NCBI RefSeq assembly: GCF_900109265.1
Contig: NZ_FNZM01000003.1
Location: forward strand, 1-64,000
DNA length: 64,000 nucleotides
Direction of reading: 5' to 3'
Source of the DNA: Paraburkholderia tropica
GTDB lineage: Bacteria > Pseudomonadota > Gammaproteobacteria > Burkholderiales > Burkholderiaceae
The position numbers and the translations under genes are program-made. Numbering within the stretch: the first letter of the stretch is position 1; the number at the start of each line of letters is the position of its first letter. Of the stretch, positions 36,694 to 45,438 are shown piece after piece. The notes below the pieces were generated by a model, which saw nothing but the letters and a program-made list of their open reading frames with translations, was not told the origin of the DNA and did no database searches.

Positions 36694-36758
36694 CGTTTGC
36701 TGAATAATGTTGGCCGAACGCAGGCGCACGAAAACAGTGCGTCCTGCATGCAAAACAT

Positions 36759-36788
36759 AAATAGTGTTTCGATATAAACATATCGAAA
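36759..36788 (+). promoter_or_regulatory. AAATAGTG element with 9-bp inverted repeat upstream of the ABC operon
   Basis: TTTCGATAT (36767-36775) and ATATCGAAA (36780-36788) form a perfect inverted repeat with a 4-bp centre, preceded by AAATAGTG at 36759-36766. It lies 64 bp before the first binding-protein gene. A closely similar string occurs at 56575-56600, upstream of the SsuD-like operon. It is a candidate binding site for a shared sulfur regulator. Confidence 0.5.
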
Positions 36789-36851
36789 TAGAATAATTCT
36801 CAGCGGTACATATCGTCGCTACGCTTGCAGCCATATTGCACGCGAGGGCCT

Positions 36852-37853
36852 ATGTCCGCTTCTGTCTCCGCTTCCACGTCGTTCCTGCTGCGCCGGCGTC
36901 TGCTCGGCGCGTGCGCCGCTGCGCCGCTCGCGGCGCTCGGCCTCGCGACGGCGCCGCGTCGCGCGGCCGCCGCCGATCTTTCGTCGGTTACGCTTGTGCT
37001 CGGCGATCAGGCGGGCGGTTTGCGCGCGCTCGTCGAAGCCGCGAAAGGGCTCGACGGCGCGTCTTATCGTTATCGTTGGGCGAATTTTCAGGGCGCCGCG
37101 CCGCTGTTCGAAGCGCAGCGCGCGAACGCCGTCGATATCGCGCCTGCGGGCGACTTGCCGGTGCTCGCGGCGGCCACCGGCGATCCGTCACTGCGCATCG
37201 TGGCGACGCGCGTCGGCTCGCCCACGCAACTCGGCCTGCTCGTGCCGCAGGATTCGCCGATCCGCACCGTCGCGCAGCTGAAGGGACGCACGATCGCGGT
37301 GTCGTCGGCGCGCGGCAGCATTTCCGAATTCCAGCTCTACGGCGCGCTCGCCGAAGCGGGCCTGTCGCGCCACGACGTGAACGTGCGCTACATCCTGCCC
37401 GTCGATGCGTTCGCCGCATTCGCCTCGGGCGCGCTCGACGTGTGGGCGACCTTCGATCCGTACTACGGCATCGCGGTGTCGCGCGGCGCGCGCGTGCTGC
37501 GCGACGGCACGGGCATCAACAGCGGCCTCAACTTCATCACCGCGTCAGGCGCGGCGCACGCCGACCCGCTCAAGCGCGCCGCCATCGCCGACGTGCTCGT
37601 GCGCATCCAGCACGCAGGGCAGTGGGCGCTCGCGAATCCGCAAGCCTACGCGCGCGTCTACGGCACGCTCACGCGCACGCCCGATACGGCGGCGCTCACC
37701 ATCACGCAGCGCTCCGCGCTCAGGCTGCGCTTCGTGACCGGCGACGATGTCACGACGCTGCAGCGTGTCGCCGACAAAGCCGTGGACGACGGCATTCTGC
37801 CGCGCCGCATCGATGTGCGCGCCGTGTCCGATACGCAGATCGGCGCGGCCTGA
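36852..37853 (+). CDS. ABC transporter substrate-binding protein (SsuA/aliphatic sulfonate type)
   Basis: 333-residue periplasmic binding protein. The N-terminus has twin arginines and a hydrophobic stretch (RRRLLGACAAAPLAALGLA) ending in RRAAAAD, so Tat export is possible. The mature part matches the SsuA/NrtA group: DQAGGLRALVEAA, QLKGRTIAVSSARGSISEF, SGALDVWATFDPYYGIA. The ATG at 36852 follows GAGGGCC. It leads an operon with permease and ATPase genes, 25 bp ahead of the permease. An alkanesulfonate or sulfate ester is the likely cargo. Confidence 0.87.
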   Translation: MSASVSASTSFLLRRRLLGACAAAPLAALGLATAPRRAAAADLSSVTLVLGDQAGGLRALVEAAKGLDGASYRYRWANFQGAAPLFEAQRANAVDIAPAGDLPVLAAATGDPSLRIVATRVGSPTQLGLLVPQDSPIRTVAQLKGRTIAVSSARGSISEFQLYGALAEAGLSRHDVNVRYILPVDAFAAFASGALDVWATFDPYYGIAVSRGARVLRDGTGINSGLNFITASGAAHADPLKRAAIADVLVRIQHAGQWALANPQAYARVYGTLTRTPDTAALTITQRSALRLRFVTGDDVTTLQRVADKAVDDGILPRRIDVRAVSDTQIGAA

Positions 37854-37878
37854 ATCTCGCAACGGAGGACGATCGATC

Positions 37879-38916
37879 ATGACTTCTCGCGCAGCACGAA
37901 CGTTGACGCTGCCACCGGCGCAACAGACGCAACAGGCCGCGACAGCGCGCGCGCTTTCATCGACCACGCGCGCCGCGCGCGGACGCTGGACAACATGGAC
38001 CGCCTGGGCGGCATCGCTCGCATGGCTCGGCGCGGCGGCCGTCACGCGCGCCTGGCCGAGCCTCGACGACTGGCCGCACACCGATGCGCTGCTGGCGATC
38101 GAACTCGCGCTCGCCGTCGTGGCCGTTCTGCTCGCCTGGCGCGGCGGTCGCGCGGGCGTGGCGCCCGCCATCGCGCCGTGGTTGCTGGCGCTCGCGTTCG
38201 GCATCAGCGCGTGGGAGATCGTCACGGCGAAGCTCGAAATCCTGCCGCGTCCGTTCTTCGCGCCGCCGCAAGCGCTCATCGCTGTGTTCTTCGACGATTA
38301 CGCGCGGCTTTTATCGAGCGTGGCGCATTCGTTCGGATTGCTATCGTTTGGTTATCTGATCGGCGCGGCGACGGGTTTCGTCGTCGGCGTAAGCATCGGC
38401 TGGTCGCGCGCGGTGGGCTACTGGCTGCATCCGGTGCTGCGCCTCGTCGGCCCGCTGCCCGCAACGGCCTGGCTGCCGCTCGCGTTCTTCTTTTTTCCGT
38501 CGAGCTTCAGCGCAAGCGTATTTCTGGTCGCGCTCGCCACGGCGTTTCCGGTGGCGGTCCTCACGTGGTCGGGCGTGGCGAGCGTGAATGCCGCGTTCTA
38601 CGACGTCGCGCGCACGCTCGGCGCGCGGCCCGCGTTCCTGATCGTGCGCGTGGCGATTCCTGCGGCGCTGCCGTCGGTGTTCGTCGGCCTGTTCATGGGG
38701 TTGGGCGCGTCGTTTTCCGTACTCATCGTCGCCGAGATGATGGGCGTGAAAGCCGGTCTCGGCTGGTATCTGCAATGGGCCCAGGGCTGGGCCGCCTATT
38801 CGAACATGTACGCGGGCCTGCTCGTGATGGCGCTGATGTGCTCGGGCCTCATCACGCTGCTCTTTCGCGTGCGCGACCGCCTGCTCGGCTGGCAAAAAGG
38901 ACTGCTCAAATGGTAG
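37879..38916 (+). CDS. ABC transporter permease (SsuC/TauC type)
   Basis: 345-residue inner-membrane permease with about seven hydrophobic helices between residues 40 and 335. The binding-protein-dependent transport signature lies around DVARTLGARPAFLIVRVAIPAALPSVFVG, the EAA loop that contacts the ATPase. It has an unusually long N-terminus of about 35 Ala/Thr/Gln-rich residues before the first helix. GGAGGACGATCGATC precedes the ATG. It overlaps the ATPase gene by 7 bp. Confidence 0.9.
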   Translation: MTSRAARTLTLPPAQQTQQAATARALSSTTRAARGRWTTWTAWAASLAWLGAAAVTRAWPSLDDWPHTDALLAIELALAVVAVLLAWRGGRAGVAPAIAPWLLALAFGISAWEIVTAKLEILPRPFFAPPQALIAVFFDDYARLLSSVAHSFGLLSFGYLIGAATGFVVGVSIGWSRAVGYWLHPVLRLVGPLPATAWLPLAFFFFPSSFSASVFLVALATAFPVAVLTWSGVASVNAAFYDVARTLGARPAFLIVRVAIPAALPSVFVGLFMGLGASFSVLIVAEMMGVKAGLGWYLQWAQGWAAYSNMYAGLLVMALMCSGLITLLFRVRDRLLGWQKGLLKW

Positions 38917-39776
38917 CCGCGACGCTTGCATTGCAACCCGAAGACCTCGCGCCGTACGAGTCGCATGACCCAGCGCCGGAGGATACGCCCATTGGCGCGC
39001 GCATCGACGTGCGCAACGTCACGCAGGGTTTCGCGCTGCGCGGGGAAACGCTGCCCGTGCTCGAAGACGTGAGCCTCACGGTCGAACCGGGCGAGTTCGT
39101 CGCGCTGCTCGGGCCGAGCGGCTGCGGAAAGTCGACCTTGCTGCGTCTCGTCGCGGGCCTCGATGCGCCGTTGAGCGGCACGCTGCACGCGAACGGCGTA
39201 CCGATTGCCGGTCCCGATCCATCGCGCGTGCTGGTGTTTCAGGACCCGACGCTGTTTCCGTGGCGCACGGTGCGCGAGAACGTCGGGCTCGGTCCGCAGG
39301 CGCAGCGCGCGCGGCGCGGCGGGTTCGCACGCCGCGCGACGTCCGCACATGGCGAAGCCGAGACGCGTATCGACGCCGCGCTCGAACTCGTCGGCCTGAA
39401 AGGCTTCGAGCAGGCGTATCCGCATCAACTCTCGGGCGGCATGGCGCAGCGCGCGGCGCTCGCGCGTGCGCTCGTCAACGATCCGGCGCTGCTCGCGCTC
39501 GACGAGCCGTTCGGCAAGCTCGATTCGCTCACGCGTATGCGCATGCAATCGGAACTCGTCGCGCTATGGCAGCGCACGCGTGTTTCGGTGCTGCTCGTTA
39601 CGCATGACGTGGAAGAGGCGCTCGTGATGGCGAACCGCGTGGTGGTGTTCAGCGCGCGGCCTGCGCGCATCGTCGCGCAGGTGCAAAACGACGCGCCGTA
39701 TCCGCGCCATCGCGACGATCCGAAGATCGTCGAATTGCGGCGTGACGTGCTCGCGCAACTCGGTCTCGATGCGTGA
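38910..39776 (+). CDS. ABC transporter ATP-binding protein (SsuB/TauB type)
   Basis: 288-residue ATPase that drives the transporter. Walker A is LLGPSGCGKSTLLRLVAG, the Q-loop is VLVFQDPTLFPWRTV, the signature is HQLSGGMAQRAALARAL, and Walker B is LLALDEPFGKLD, with the switch His in LLVTHDVEEAL. An Arg/Ala-rich insert (about residues 133-155) after the Q-loop is not usual for SsuB. Its start lies inside the permease gene, with AAGGA about 11 nt upstream. Confidence 0.93.
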   Translation: MVAATLALQPEDLAPYESHDPAPEDTPIGARIDVRNVTQGFALRGETLPVLEDVSLTVEPGEFVALLGPSGCGKSTLLRLVAGLDAPLSGTLHANGVPIAGPDPSRVLVFQDPTLFPWRTVRENVGLGPQAQRARRGGFARRATSAHGEAETRIDAALELVGLKGFEQAYPHQLSGGMAQRAALARALVNDPALLALDEPFGKLDSLTRMRMQSELVALWQRTRVSVLLVTHDVEEALVMANRVVVFSARPARIVAQVQNDAPYPRHRDDPKIVELRRDVLAQLGLDA

Positions 39777-39826
39777 GTGCATCGTCATTAATCAGAATGC
39801 CTAAATAATTGTGATACCGATAAACC

Positions 39827-40873
39827 ATGAACCCGACCGACCAACACGCCACGCCGGATCAACCCGTTCAACCCGCACGCCGCACGTGGCTGCGCAACAC
39901 CGCATTCGCAACCGGCGCGGCCGCGCTGGGCGGACTCGCGTTCGGGCTGCCCGCGTCCCGCGCGCGCGCCGATGAGAACGCCAAACACCTCAAGCTCTCG
40001 TGGAACGCGGGCGCGATCTGCACCGCGCCCGTGCCAGTGGCCGCGACGCAAGGCTTTTTCCGCAAGCACGGCCTCGACGTCGAACTCGTGAACTTCGCAG
40101 GCTCGACCGATCAACTGCTCGAGGCGATCGCCACGGGCAAATCGGATGCGGGCGTCGGCATGGCGCTACGCTGGATCAAGCCGCTCGAACAGGGTTTCGA
40201 CGTGAAGCTCACGGCGGGCATTCACGGCGGCTGCATGCGTCTGCTCGCGACGAAGCAGTCGGGCATCGTGGATCTCGCCGGGCTCAAGGGCCGCGCGGTG
40301 GGCGTGAGCGACATGGCGAGTCCGGCGAAGAACTTCTTTGCGATCACGCTCAAGAAGATCGGCATCGATCCCGATAGCGACGTGCGCTGGCGTCAGTACC
40401 CGGCCAACCTGCTCGGCGAGGCGCTGAAAAAGGGCGAGGTGCAGGCGATCGCGGACGGCGACCCGACCATCTGGACGCTGCGCGAATCGGATCATCTGTA
40501 CGAGGTGTCGAACAATCTGTGCGGCGAGTACGCGAATCGTGTCTGCTGCGTGCTGGGCGTGCGCGGCACGCTCGTGCGCCGCGATCGCGCGACGGCGCAG
40601 GCGCTCACGGCGGCGCTGCTGGAAGCGACGCAATGGACCGCTGATCATCCGGCGGAGGCGGCGAAGGTGTTTTCGGCTTACGCGCCGAACGCCGATGTGA
40701 ACCAGCTCACGGCCATGCTCAAGAGCCACACGGACGGTCATCATCCGGTGGGCGCGGCGTTCAGGAAGGAAATCGCGCTGTACGCCGACGATCTCAAGAC
40801 CGTGGGCGTGGTGAACGCGAGCACCGATTCGAATCAGTTCGCGTCGCGCGTGTTCGCGGACGTGCTCGCGTAG
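39827..40873 (+). CDS. ABC transporter substrate-binding protein (NMT1/SsuA-like), second
   Basis: 348-residue binding protein, 50 bp after the ATPase gene. A twin-arginine-like signal, ARRTWLRNTAFATGAAALGG, ends near RARADE. The mature domain has APVPVAATQGFFRKHGLDVELVNFAGSTD and IATGKSDAGVGMALRWIKP, as in nitrate/sulfonate/taurine-type proteins. Its sequence is unlike the first binding protein of the operon, so the transporter may serve two different ligands or the second protein may have a separate sensing role. Confidence 0.88.
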   Translation: MNPTDQHATPDQPVQPARRTWLRNTAFATGAAALGGLAFGLPASRARADENAKHLKLSWNAGAICTAPVPVAATQGFFRKHGLDVELVNFAGSTDQLLEAIATGKSDAGVGMALRWIKPLEQGFDVKLTAGIHGGCMRLLATKQSGIVDLAGLKGRAVGVSDMASPAKNFFAITLKKIGIDPDSDVRWRQYPANLLGEALKKGEVQAIADGDPTIWTLRESDHLYEVSNNLCGEYANRVCCVLGVRGTLVRRDRATAQALTAALLEATQWTADHPAEAAKVFSAYAPNADVNQLTAMLKSHTDGHHPVGAAFRKEIALYADDLKTVGVVNASTDSNQFASRVFADVLA

Positions 40874-40889
40874 CGGAGCAAACGGCGAA

Positions 40890-40911
40890 GCGTTCGGCGA
40901 GCGCCGAACGC
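40890..40911. terminator. Hairpin between convergent genes
   Basis: GCGTTCGGC at 40890-40898 pairs with GCCGAACGC at 40903-40911 around GAGC. It lies between the second binding protein and the leftward hydrolase. No T-run follows on either strand, so termination is only suggested. Confidence 0.5.
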
Positions 40912-40925
40912 CTGCGTCAGACCGA

Positions 40926-41780
40926 TCAGACTTGCGCGATGAAGTTGCGCACGTAGGTGTTGAAGAGGTCGGGATGCGTGCCGTTCATGCCGTGCGTCGC
41001 GCCTTTCATGGTCACGCGCTGCGCGAACTCGATCCATTCTTCGAGCGCTTCCACGTTGTTGCGGAACATCAGCGGGCTGCGCTGGCCGTCGATCAGCAGC
41101 GTGCGGCATTTGATGTCGGCGGCGGGGCGGCGCATGTAGGCGGGCAGCGGATCGTCGAGCTGCTTGGGCAGCGTCGTGGCGTTGGCGATGGCCATCTCGC
41201 GGAATGCCTGCGGGCTCTTGCGCCACGCGCCCGGCATGCTCACGGAGTCGACGAACAGTTCGAGACCTTCTTCGAGCAGACCGTCTTCGATCAGATTTGC
41301 GGCGCGCGTACGCAGCGCGTTGGTCGCCGGCGGCAGCACGTCTTCGTCGTCTTCGAGACGGCGCAGCGGGCCGCCCGGATCGGCGAGCACGAGCGTGCGC
41401 ACGAGGCGCGGATAACGGCGCGCGAGGTGATAGGCAATCGAGCCGCCGCGCGAATGGCCGACGACGTGAACCGATTCGAGCCCCAGCGCCTCAATGAAGT
41501 CAGCCAGTTCGTGCAGATGGCTTTCCCAGCCGAAATCGCCCTGAATGCAGGCGTCGGCGGCCGGCCAGTAATGGCTCAGGCTCGGCGAGATGCAGCGGAA
41601 ATCGTCCGCGAGTCCGTCCAGTTGGGGCGCCCAGTAGCGGTAGTCGCACAGCGAGCCGTGCACGAACAGGAGCGGTTCGCCTTCCCCGCGTTCGAGATAC
41701 GGCAGGACGACACCCGAATGCAGCGTGGCGAACGACAGGTCGGGCGGGGCAAGAAGGGACGGATCGATGCGTTGGTTCAC
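40926..41780 (-). CDS. Alpha/beta hydrolase
   Basis: 284-residue alpha/beta-hydrolase fold enzyme. The oxyanion motif is LLFVHGSLCDYRYW, the nucleophile elbow is VVGHSRGGS with Ser, the acid lies in TLLIDGQRSPLM, and His near ATHGMNGTHPDLFN. No signal peptide. The GTG at 41780 (VNQRIDPSLL) has GGAG about 10 nt upstream and is preferred over a TTG 45 bp earlier. Esters, lactones or ring-cleavage products are possible substrates. Confidence 0.85.
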   Translation of the reverse strand: MNQRIDPSLLAPPDLSFATLHSGVVLPYLERGEGEPLLFVHGSLCDYRYWAPQLDGLADDFRCISPSLSHYWPAADACIQGDFGWESHLHELADFIEALGLESVHVVGHSRGGSIAYHLARRYPRLVRTLVLADPGGPLRRLEDDEDVLPPATNALRTRAANLIEDGLLEEGLELFVDSVSMPGAWRKSPQAFREMAIANATTLPKQLDDPLPAYMRRPAADIKCRTLLIDGQRSPLMFRNNVEALEEWIEFAQRVTMKGATHGMNGTHPDLFNTYVRNFIAQV

Positions 41781-41982
41781 GGAGATGCACTCCAGTCGCG
41801 GAGATGACACTTTGCCGCAGGTCAACGCTTAAGGGAAACGAAATTAATTGAACGTTGCAATAAGGTTTTCTGATTGATAACGGGCCTTTCACGACGGAAT
41901 TGGAACCGATTCCAGCGAAGGCGCAGACGAGCCGGGCGGTGCGCGATGCGCCCCTGCATCACCATGCCGCCGTGGGTGCGCC

Positions 41983-42441
41983 TTACAGCGCGAGTTGATA
42001 GCGCACGAAGTCGTCGGCCTGAACGAAAGTGTCGTACAGCTTGCGCGCGGGATTGTCGCGCCGCGTGTGCCAGTACAGACGCGACCAGCCGCGTGCGCGT
42101 CCGAGTGCGACGAGATCTTCGATCAGCCGCCGGCCGACGCCCCGGCCGCGACAGGACGGATCGACGAACAGATCTTCCAGATAGCCGATGGGCGCCACGA
42201 CCCACGTGCCCTCATGCAGCACGGCAATGCTGAAACCCACCACGCGATCGCCCAGTTGCGCGACGCGGCCGAGCATCGGGCTGGCCGGATCGAGCAGGCG
42301 TTCCCACGTGCGCGCGCTGACCTCCGGCGCGACTTCGGTTTCGTAGAACGCCGTGTAGCCGGCCCAGAGGCGCAGCCAGTCGTCGCGGTCGGCGGGCGCG
42401 ACGTCGCGAATCACGATGGCTTCAGTGTGAATCGGCGTCAT
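41983..42441 (-). CDS. GNAT family N-acetyltransferase
   Basis: 152-residue single-domain acetyltransferase. The acetyl-CoA loop is LFVDPSCRGRGVGRRLIEDL, followed by WSRLYWHTRRDNPARKLYD. The subgroup is the small spermidine/amino-acid type with TAFYETEV near the N-terminus. The ATG overlaps the stop of the preceding GNAT gene (ATGA) with GGAG upstream, so the two are coupled. Confidence 0.9.
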   Translation of the reverse strand: MTPIHTEAIVIRDVAPADRDDWLRLWAGYTAFYETEVAPEVSARTWERLLDPASPMLGRVAQLGDRVVGFSIAVLHEGTWVVAPIGYLEDLFVDPSCRGRGVGRRLIEDLVALGRARGWSRLYWHTRRDNPARKLYDTFVQADDFVRYQLAL

Positions 42442-43160
42442 GCGCGCGGGCTCCCTTCGCGCAGGCTCGCCAGCGACGCGCGCTGATTGCCGTCGGCGTC
42501 GAAATTGCTGCTCGCGAGCCATTGCTCGAAGCCGGCGCGCACCTGCGGCCAGTCCTGATCGATGACGGCGAACCAGGCGGTATCGCGGCTGCGGCCCTTA
42601 TAAACGACCGCTTGCCGGAAGATGCCTTCGAACTGGAAGCCGAGTCGCAGCGCGGTTTGACGCGAGGGCGCGTTGAGGCTGTCGCATTTCCACTCGTAGC
42701 GGCGATAACCGAGATCGTCGAATACGTAGCGCATCAGCAGATATTGCGCCTCGGTCGAGAGCGCGGTGCGCTTGAGCCGCGGCGAGAACGTCACGCTGCC
42801 CACCTCGATCACGCCATGCGCGGGATCGATGCGCATGAGCGCGAAGGTGCCGACGGCCTTGCCGGTCGCGCGGTCGACGATGGTGTAGTGCAGCGGATCG
42901 GGGGAGGCGGCGGCCTTGACCAGATACTCGCGGAAGGCGGCGAAGTCGGTGAACGGGCCGGTGAAGAGATAGGTCCAGTCGCGGCCGTCGGCGGCCTGGC
43001 AATAGGCTTCGAAGAGATCGGCGGCGTGACGCTCGACATCGACTGGTTCGATGCGGCAACGCACGCCTTCGATCGTCACGCGCGCGGGGCGCTCGCGCGG
43101 CGTCCAGTTGTCGACGGCGGGGCCGATGGGCTGCTGGTATTCGTTGAGGCGGGAGGCCAT
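42438..43160 (-). CDS. GNAT family N-acetyltransferase (RimJ/RimL-like)
   Basis: 240-residue acetyltransferase of the larger RimL-like group. SVTFSPRLKRTALSTEAQYLLM and YEWKCDSLNAPSRQTALRLGFQFEG are the typical motifs. The ATG at 43160 has AGGA 10 nt upstream; the frame is open 192 bp further but this part is not protein-like. It starts 207 bp from the divergent enoyl-CoA hydratase and overlaps the smaller GNAT gene downstream. Confidence 0.9.
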   Translation of the reverse strand: MASRLNEYQQPIGPAVDNWTPRERPARVTIEGVRCRIEPVDVERHAADLFEAYCQAADGRDWTYLFTGPFTDFAAFREYLVKAAASPDPLHYTIVDRATGKAVGTFALMRIDPAHGVIEVGSVTFSPRLKRTALSTEAQYLLMRYVFDDLGYRRYEWKCDSLNAPSRQTALRLGFQFEGIFRQAVVYKGRSRDTAWFAVIDQDWPQVRAGFEQWLASSNFDADGNQRASLASLREGSPRA

Positions 43161-43303
43161 GAGTGCGTTCCTGAGGTCCGTTGCGTGCGTGATCGAGCGA
43201 TAAGGCGCGACAGGATGAATAAGGTAGCGCAGTGGTGGTTCCTTGCAAAGATCCACGGAAATGGGGTTCGTTGGGGCCACGATCGATGGCCAGATGCGTT
43301 TAC

Positions 43304-43338
43304 TTCGTATGCGAACAAAACTATACTTCGCATGCGAA
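43304..43338. promoter_or_regulatory. Two MarR-type operators upstream of the enoyl-CoA hydratase
   Basis: TTCGTATGCGAA (43304-43315) and TTCGCATGCGAA (43327-43338) are 12-bp palindromes, 23 bp centre to centre, each preceded by TAC. The same core, TTCGCGTGCGAA, lies upstream of the marR gene at 44654-44665. They sit 30-64 bp before the start codon, over the expected promoter. Confidence 0.75.
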
Positions 43339-43367
43339 ATTTGACGCACCAATCAGGAGACGAGACG

Positions 43368-44150
43368 ATGGCCCCGGAAATTCAGCTGCAACTGGCGGAA
43401 GAGGTGGGCGTGCTGACCGCGACGATTACGCGGATCGACAAGAAGAACGCGCTGACCAATGCGATGTACGGCGCGCTCGCCGACGCCATCGCGCGCGCCA
43501 ACGAAGACGACGCCATCCGCGTGCTGCTGATTCAGGCCGACGGCGACCTGTTCACCGCAGGCAACGACGTATCGGAATTCGCCGCGCAGGCGATGGGCAA
43601 CGCCCCCGAGGAGCGCCATGTGCTGCGCTTTCTGCGCGCGCTGGCCACGGCCACGGTGCCGATTGTGGCCGCGGTGCAGGGCAAGGCCGTGGGCGTCGGC
43701 ACGACGATGCTGCTCCACTGCGATTACGTGCTGCTCGCCGACGACGCGCAACTGATCACGCCGTTCGTGAACCTCGCGCTGGTGCCGGAAGCGGCGTCGA
43801 GTTATCTGATGCCGCTGCGCATCGGGCACACGCGCGCCTTCGAGATGTTCGCGCTCGGCGACCCCGTTCCCGCCGATGCCGCCGTGGCATGGGGCATCGC
43901 GAACCGCACGGTGCCGGTCGCGGAATTGCGCGCGGAGGCACGCCGTATCGCCGAAAAAATCGCCGCGCGGCCGGCGGGTTCGCTCACCGCCATGAAGCGG
44001 CTGATGCGCGACGCGGAAAAGCTGGTCGGGCAGATGGACAGCGAAAGCGCGATTTTCGTCGAGCGACTTGCGAGCGCCGAAGCGAAGGAAGCGTTCATGG
44101 CGTTCGCACAGAAGCGCGCGCCGGATTTCACGAAACTTTCGCGGCGGTGA
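43368..44150 (+). CDS. Enoyl-CoA hydratase/isomerase family protein under MarR control
   Basis: 260-residue crotonase. Oxyanion-hole segments are DGDLFTAGNDVSEF and VQGKAVGVGTTMLLHCDYVLL, with the acidic position in FVNLALVPEAASSYL. The GND pattern instead of GxD is common in the short-chain enoyl-CoA isomerase-like group. CAGGAGACGAGACG precedes the ATG. It ends one base before the convergent marR gene and carries two TTCGYATGCGAA sites upstream. Confidence 0.9.
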   Translation: MAPEIQLQLAEEVGVLTATITRIDKKNALTNAMYGALADAIARANEDDAIRVLLIQADGDLFTAGNDVSEFAAQAMGNAPEERHVLRFLRALATATVPIVAAVQGKAVGVGTTMLLHCDYVLLADDAQLITPFVNLALVPEAASSYLMPLRIGHTRAFEMFALGDPVPADAAVAWGIANRTVPVAELRAEARRIAEKIAARPAGSLTAMKRLMRDAEKLVGQMDSESAIFVERLASAEAKEAFMAFAQKRAPDFTKLSRR

Positions 44151-44582
44151 TTACGCGTCGTCGTCGAGGGCGGGGAATTTGTCCTGCAAGCTGCCGAGCC
44201 AGCGCGCGACGACGTCGATTTCCGCCTCGCTGAAACCTTCGGTCAGACGCGCGTTCAGATCGGCGAGACCCGCTTTCGAACGCTTGACGGCCGCGCGTCC
44301 GTCTTTCGTAAGCCAGAGCCGCGAGGCGCGGCGGTCGTTTTCGTCGGCATGGCGCTCGACGAGGCCGGCGCGTTCCGCGCGATCCACGAGGCCGCTCATG
44401 CCCGGCGCCTTGAGGTCGAGCGCGGCGGCGGCTTCACTCGTCAACGCGCCGTCGTGCTTCGCGAGAAAGAACAGCAGCCCGACCTGCGCCGCCGTCGCGC
44501 CGCCCGACGCCGCCCGCGCCTGCGACCAGCGATGCAGACGCCGCTGGCCCACGTTCAGCAGATAGACGAGCCGATGATCCAT
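44151..44582 (-). CDS. MarR family transcriptional regulator
   Basis: 143-residue winged-helix regulator. Core stretch ATAAQVGLLFFLAKHDGALT, recognition helix region APGMSGLVDRAERAGLV and wing RHADENDRRASRLWLT. ATG at 44582 follows GAGGTGCGGGGA. It is convergent with the enoyl-CoA hydratase gene, and both have the TTCGYRTGCGAA palindrome at their promoters, so it probably represses itself and the hydratase. The ligand may be an acyl-CoA or an aromatic acid, unproven. Confidence 0.9.
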   Translation of the reverse strand: MDHRLVYLLNVGQRRLHRWSQARAASGGATAAQVGLLFFLAKHDGALTSEAAAALDLKAPGMSGLVDRAERAGLVERHADENDRRASRLWLTKDGRAAVKRSKAGLADLNARLTEGFSEAEIDVVARWLGSLQDKFPALDDDA

Positions 44583-44646
44583 TCCCCGCACCTCGCGTTG
44601 CCTCGCCACGCCCGCGCTGCGCATTGGCGCGCGGGCATGGCTTGAG

Positions 44647-44671
44647 TTAATAGTTCGCGTGCGAATATTAA
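44647..44671. promoter_or_regulatory. Operator upstream of marR
   Basis: TTAATA at 44647-44652 and TATTAA at 44666-44671 flank the palindrome TTCGCGTGCGAA at 44654-44665. The core matches the two sites before the neighbouring hydratase gene, pointing to autoregulation. Confidence 0.75.
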
Positions 44672-44711
44672 CATGCGGGTCAGGCGGGCTTTCCGGCAGG
44701 CGTCGCGTGCG

Positions 44712-45200
44712 TTATTCGCTGCGCGCCTTGCCGTCGTGCGGGCCGATGGGGCGCTCGGGCCAGTCGGTCCAGCTATCGTCGCGGGTGGCTTGATGCTCGG
44801 CGTTGAGCGGATAGTGAAGGCGGTTTTCGGGCTTGGTGGCTTCGCCGATCACCATCAGCCGCACTTCCTCGCGCGTGTTGTTCAGGAAGGTATGGCAAAT
44901 GCCCGTGCCCGCCGGAAAGCCCACCGAATCGCCGGGCGCGAGCCGATGCAGATGACCGTCGATCCACGCATCGGGCGTGCCTTCGAGCACGTACACGAAC
45001 TCTTCTTCGGCGCTTTCCGCATGCGGATAAGACGTACGCCGACCCGGCAGCAGCCGCACATGATGAATGCCGATGCGCGTGAGCCCGAACGTGCGGGCCA
45101 GCGGCGCGCCGATGCCCATGAGTTCGGTGTCGCCGCTGTAATGGCTGTCGTCCGGCCCTTCAAGCTCGGTCCAGTGCCGGATAAACGCGGGGCGTTGCAT
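44712..45200 (-). CDS. Cupin-domain protein
   Basis: 162-residue single cupin. The first metal-motif region is PHAESAEEEFVYVLEGTPDAW and the second is PGDSVGFPAGTGICHTFLN. Conserved family endings LMVIGEATKPENRLHYPLN place it in a widespread proteobacterial group of unknown function. GGGAGCCCCGTC precedes the ATG at 45200. It may bind a sugar or act as a metal enzyme. Not linked to an operon. Confidence 0.85.
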   Translation of the reverse strand: MQRPAFIRHWTELEGPDDSHYSGDTELMGIGAPLARTFGLTRIGIHHVRLLPGRRTSYPHAESAEEEFVYVLEGTPDAWIDGHLHRLAPGDSVGFPAGTGICHTFLNNTREEVRLMVIGEATKPENRLHYPLNAEHQATRDDSWTDWPERPIGPHDGKARSE

Positions 45201-45438
45201 GACGGGGCTCCCAGAGAAGAGAATCCGCGTATGACACCATCGACCTGCGGTGGTGTCCATCGATTTAAAAAGTGCGGTAATAAACGGCAAACGATTGCGC
45301 GCGAGTTTCCTGTGTTGGCGGCGCGAATAGCCTTCAGAATGCGTGAAACGCGCCGTTAGCCGTGAGATCGACGGCACTTCGCGCAGGGCCGGACCGTCAA
45401 GGCGGCACCCGTTTCCTCGACAACAATACTCAAAGACC

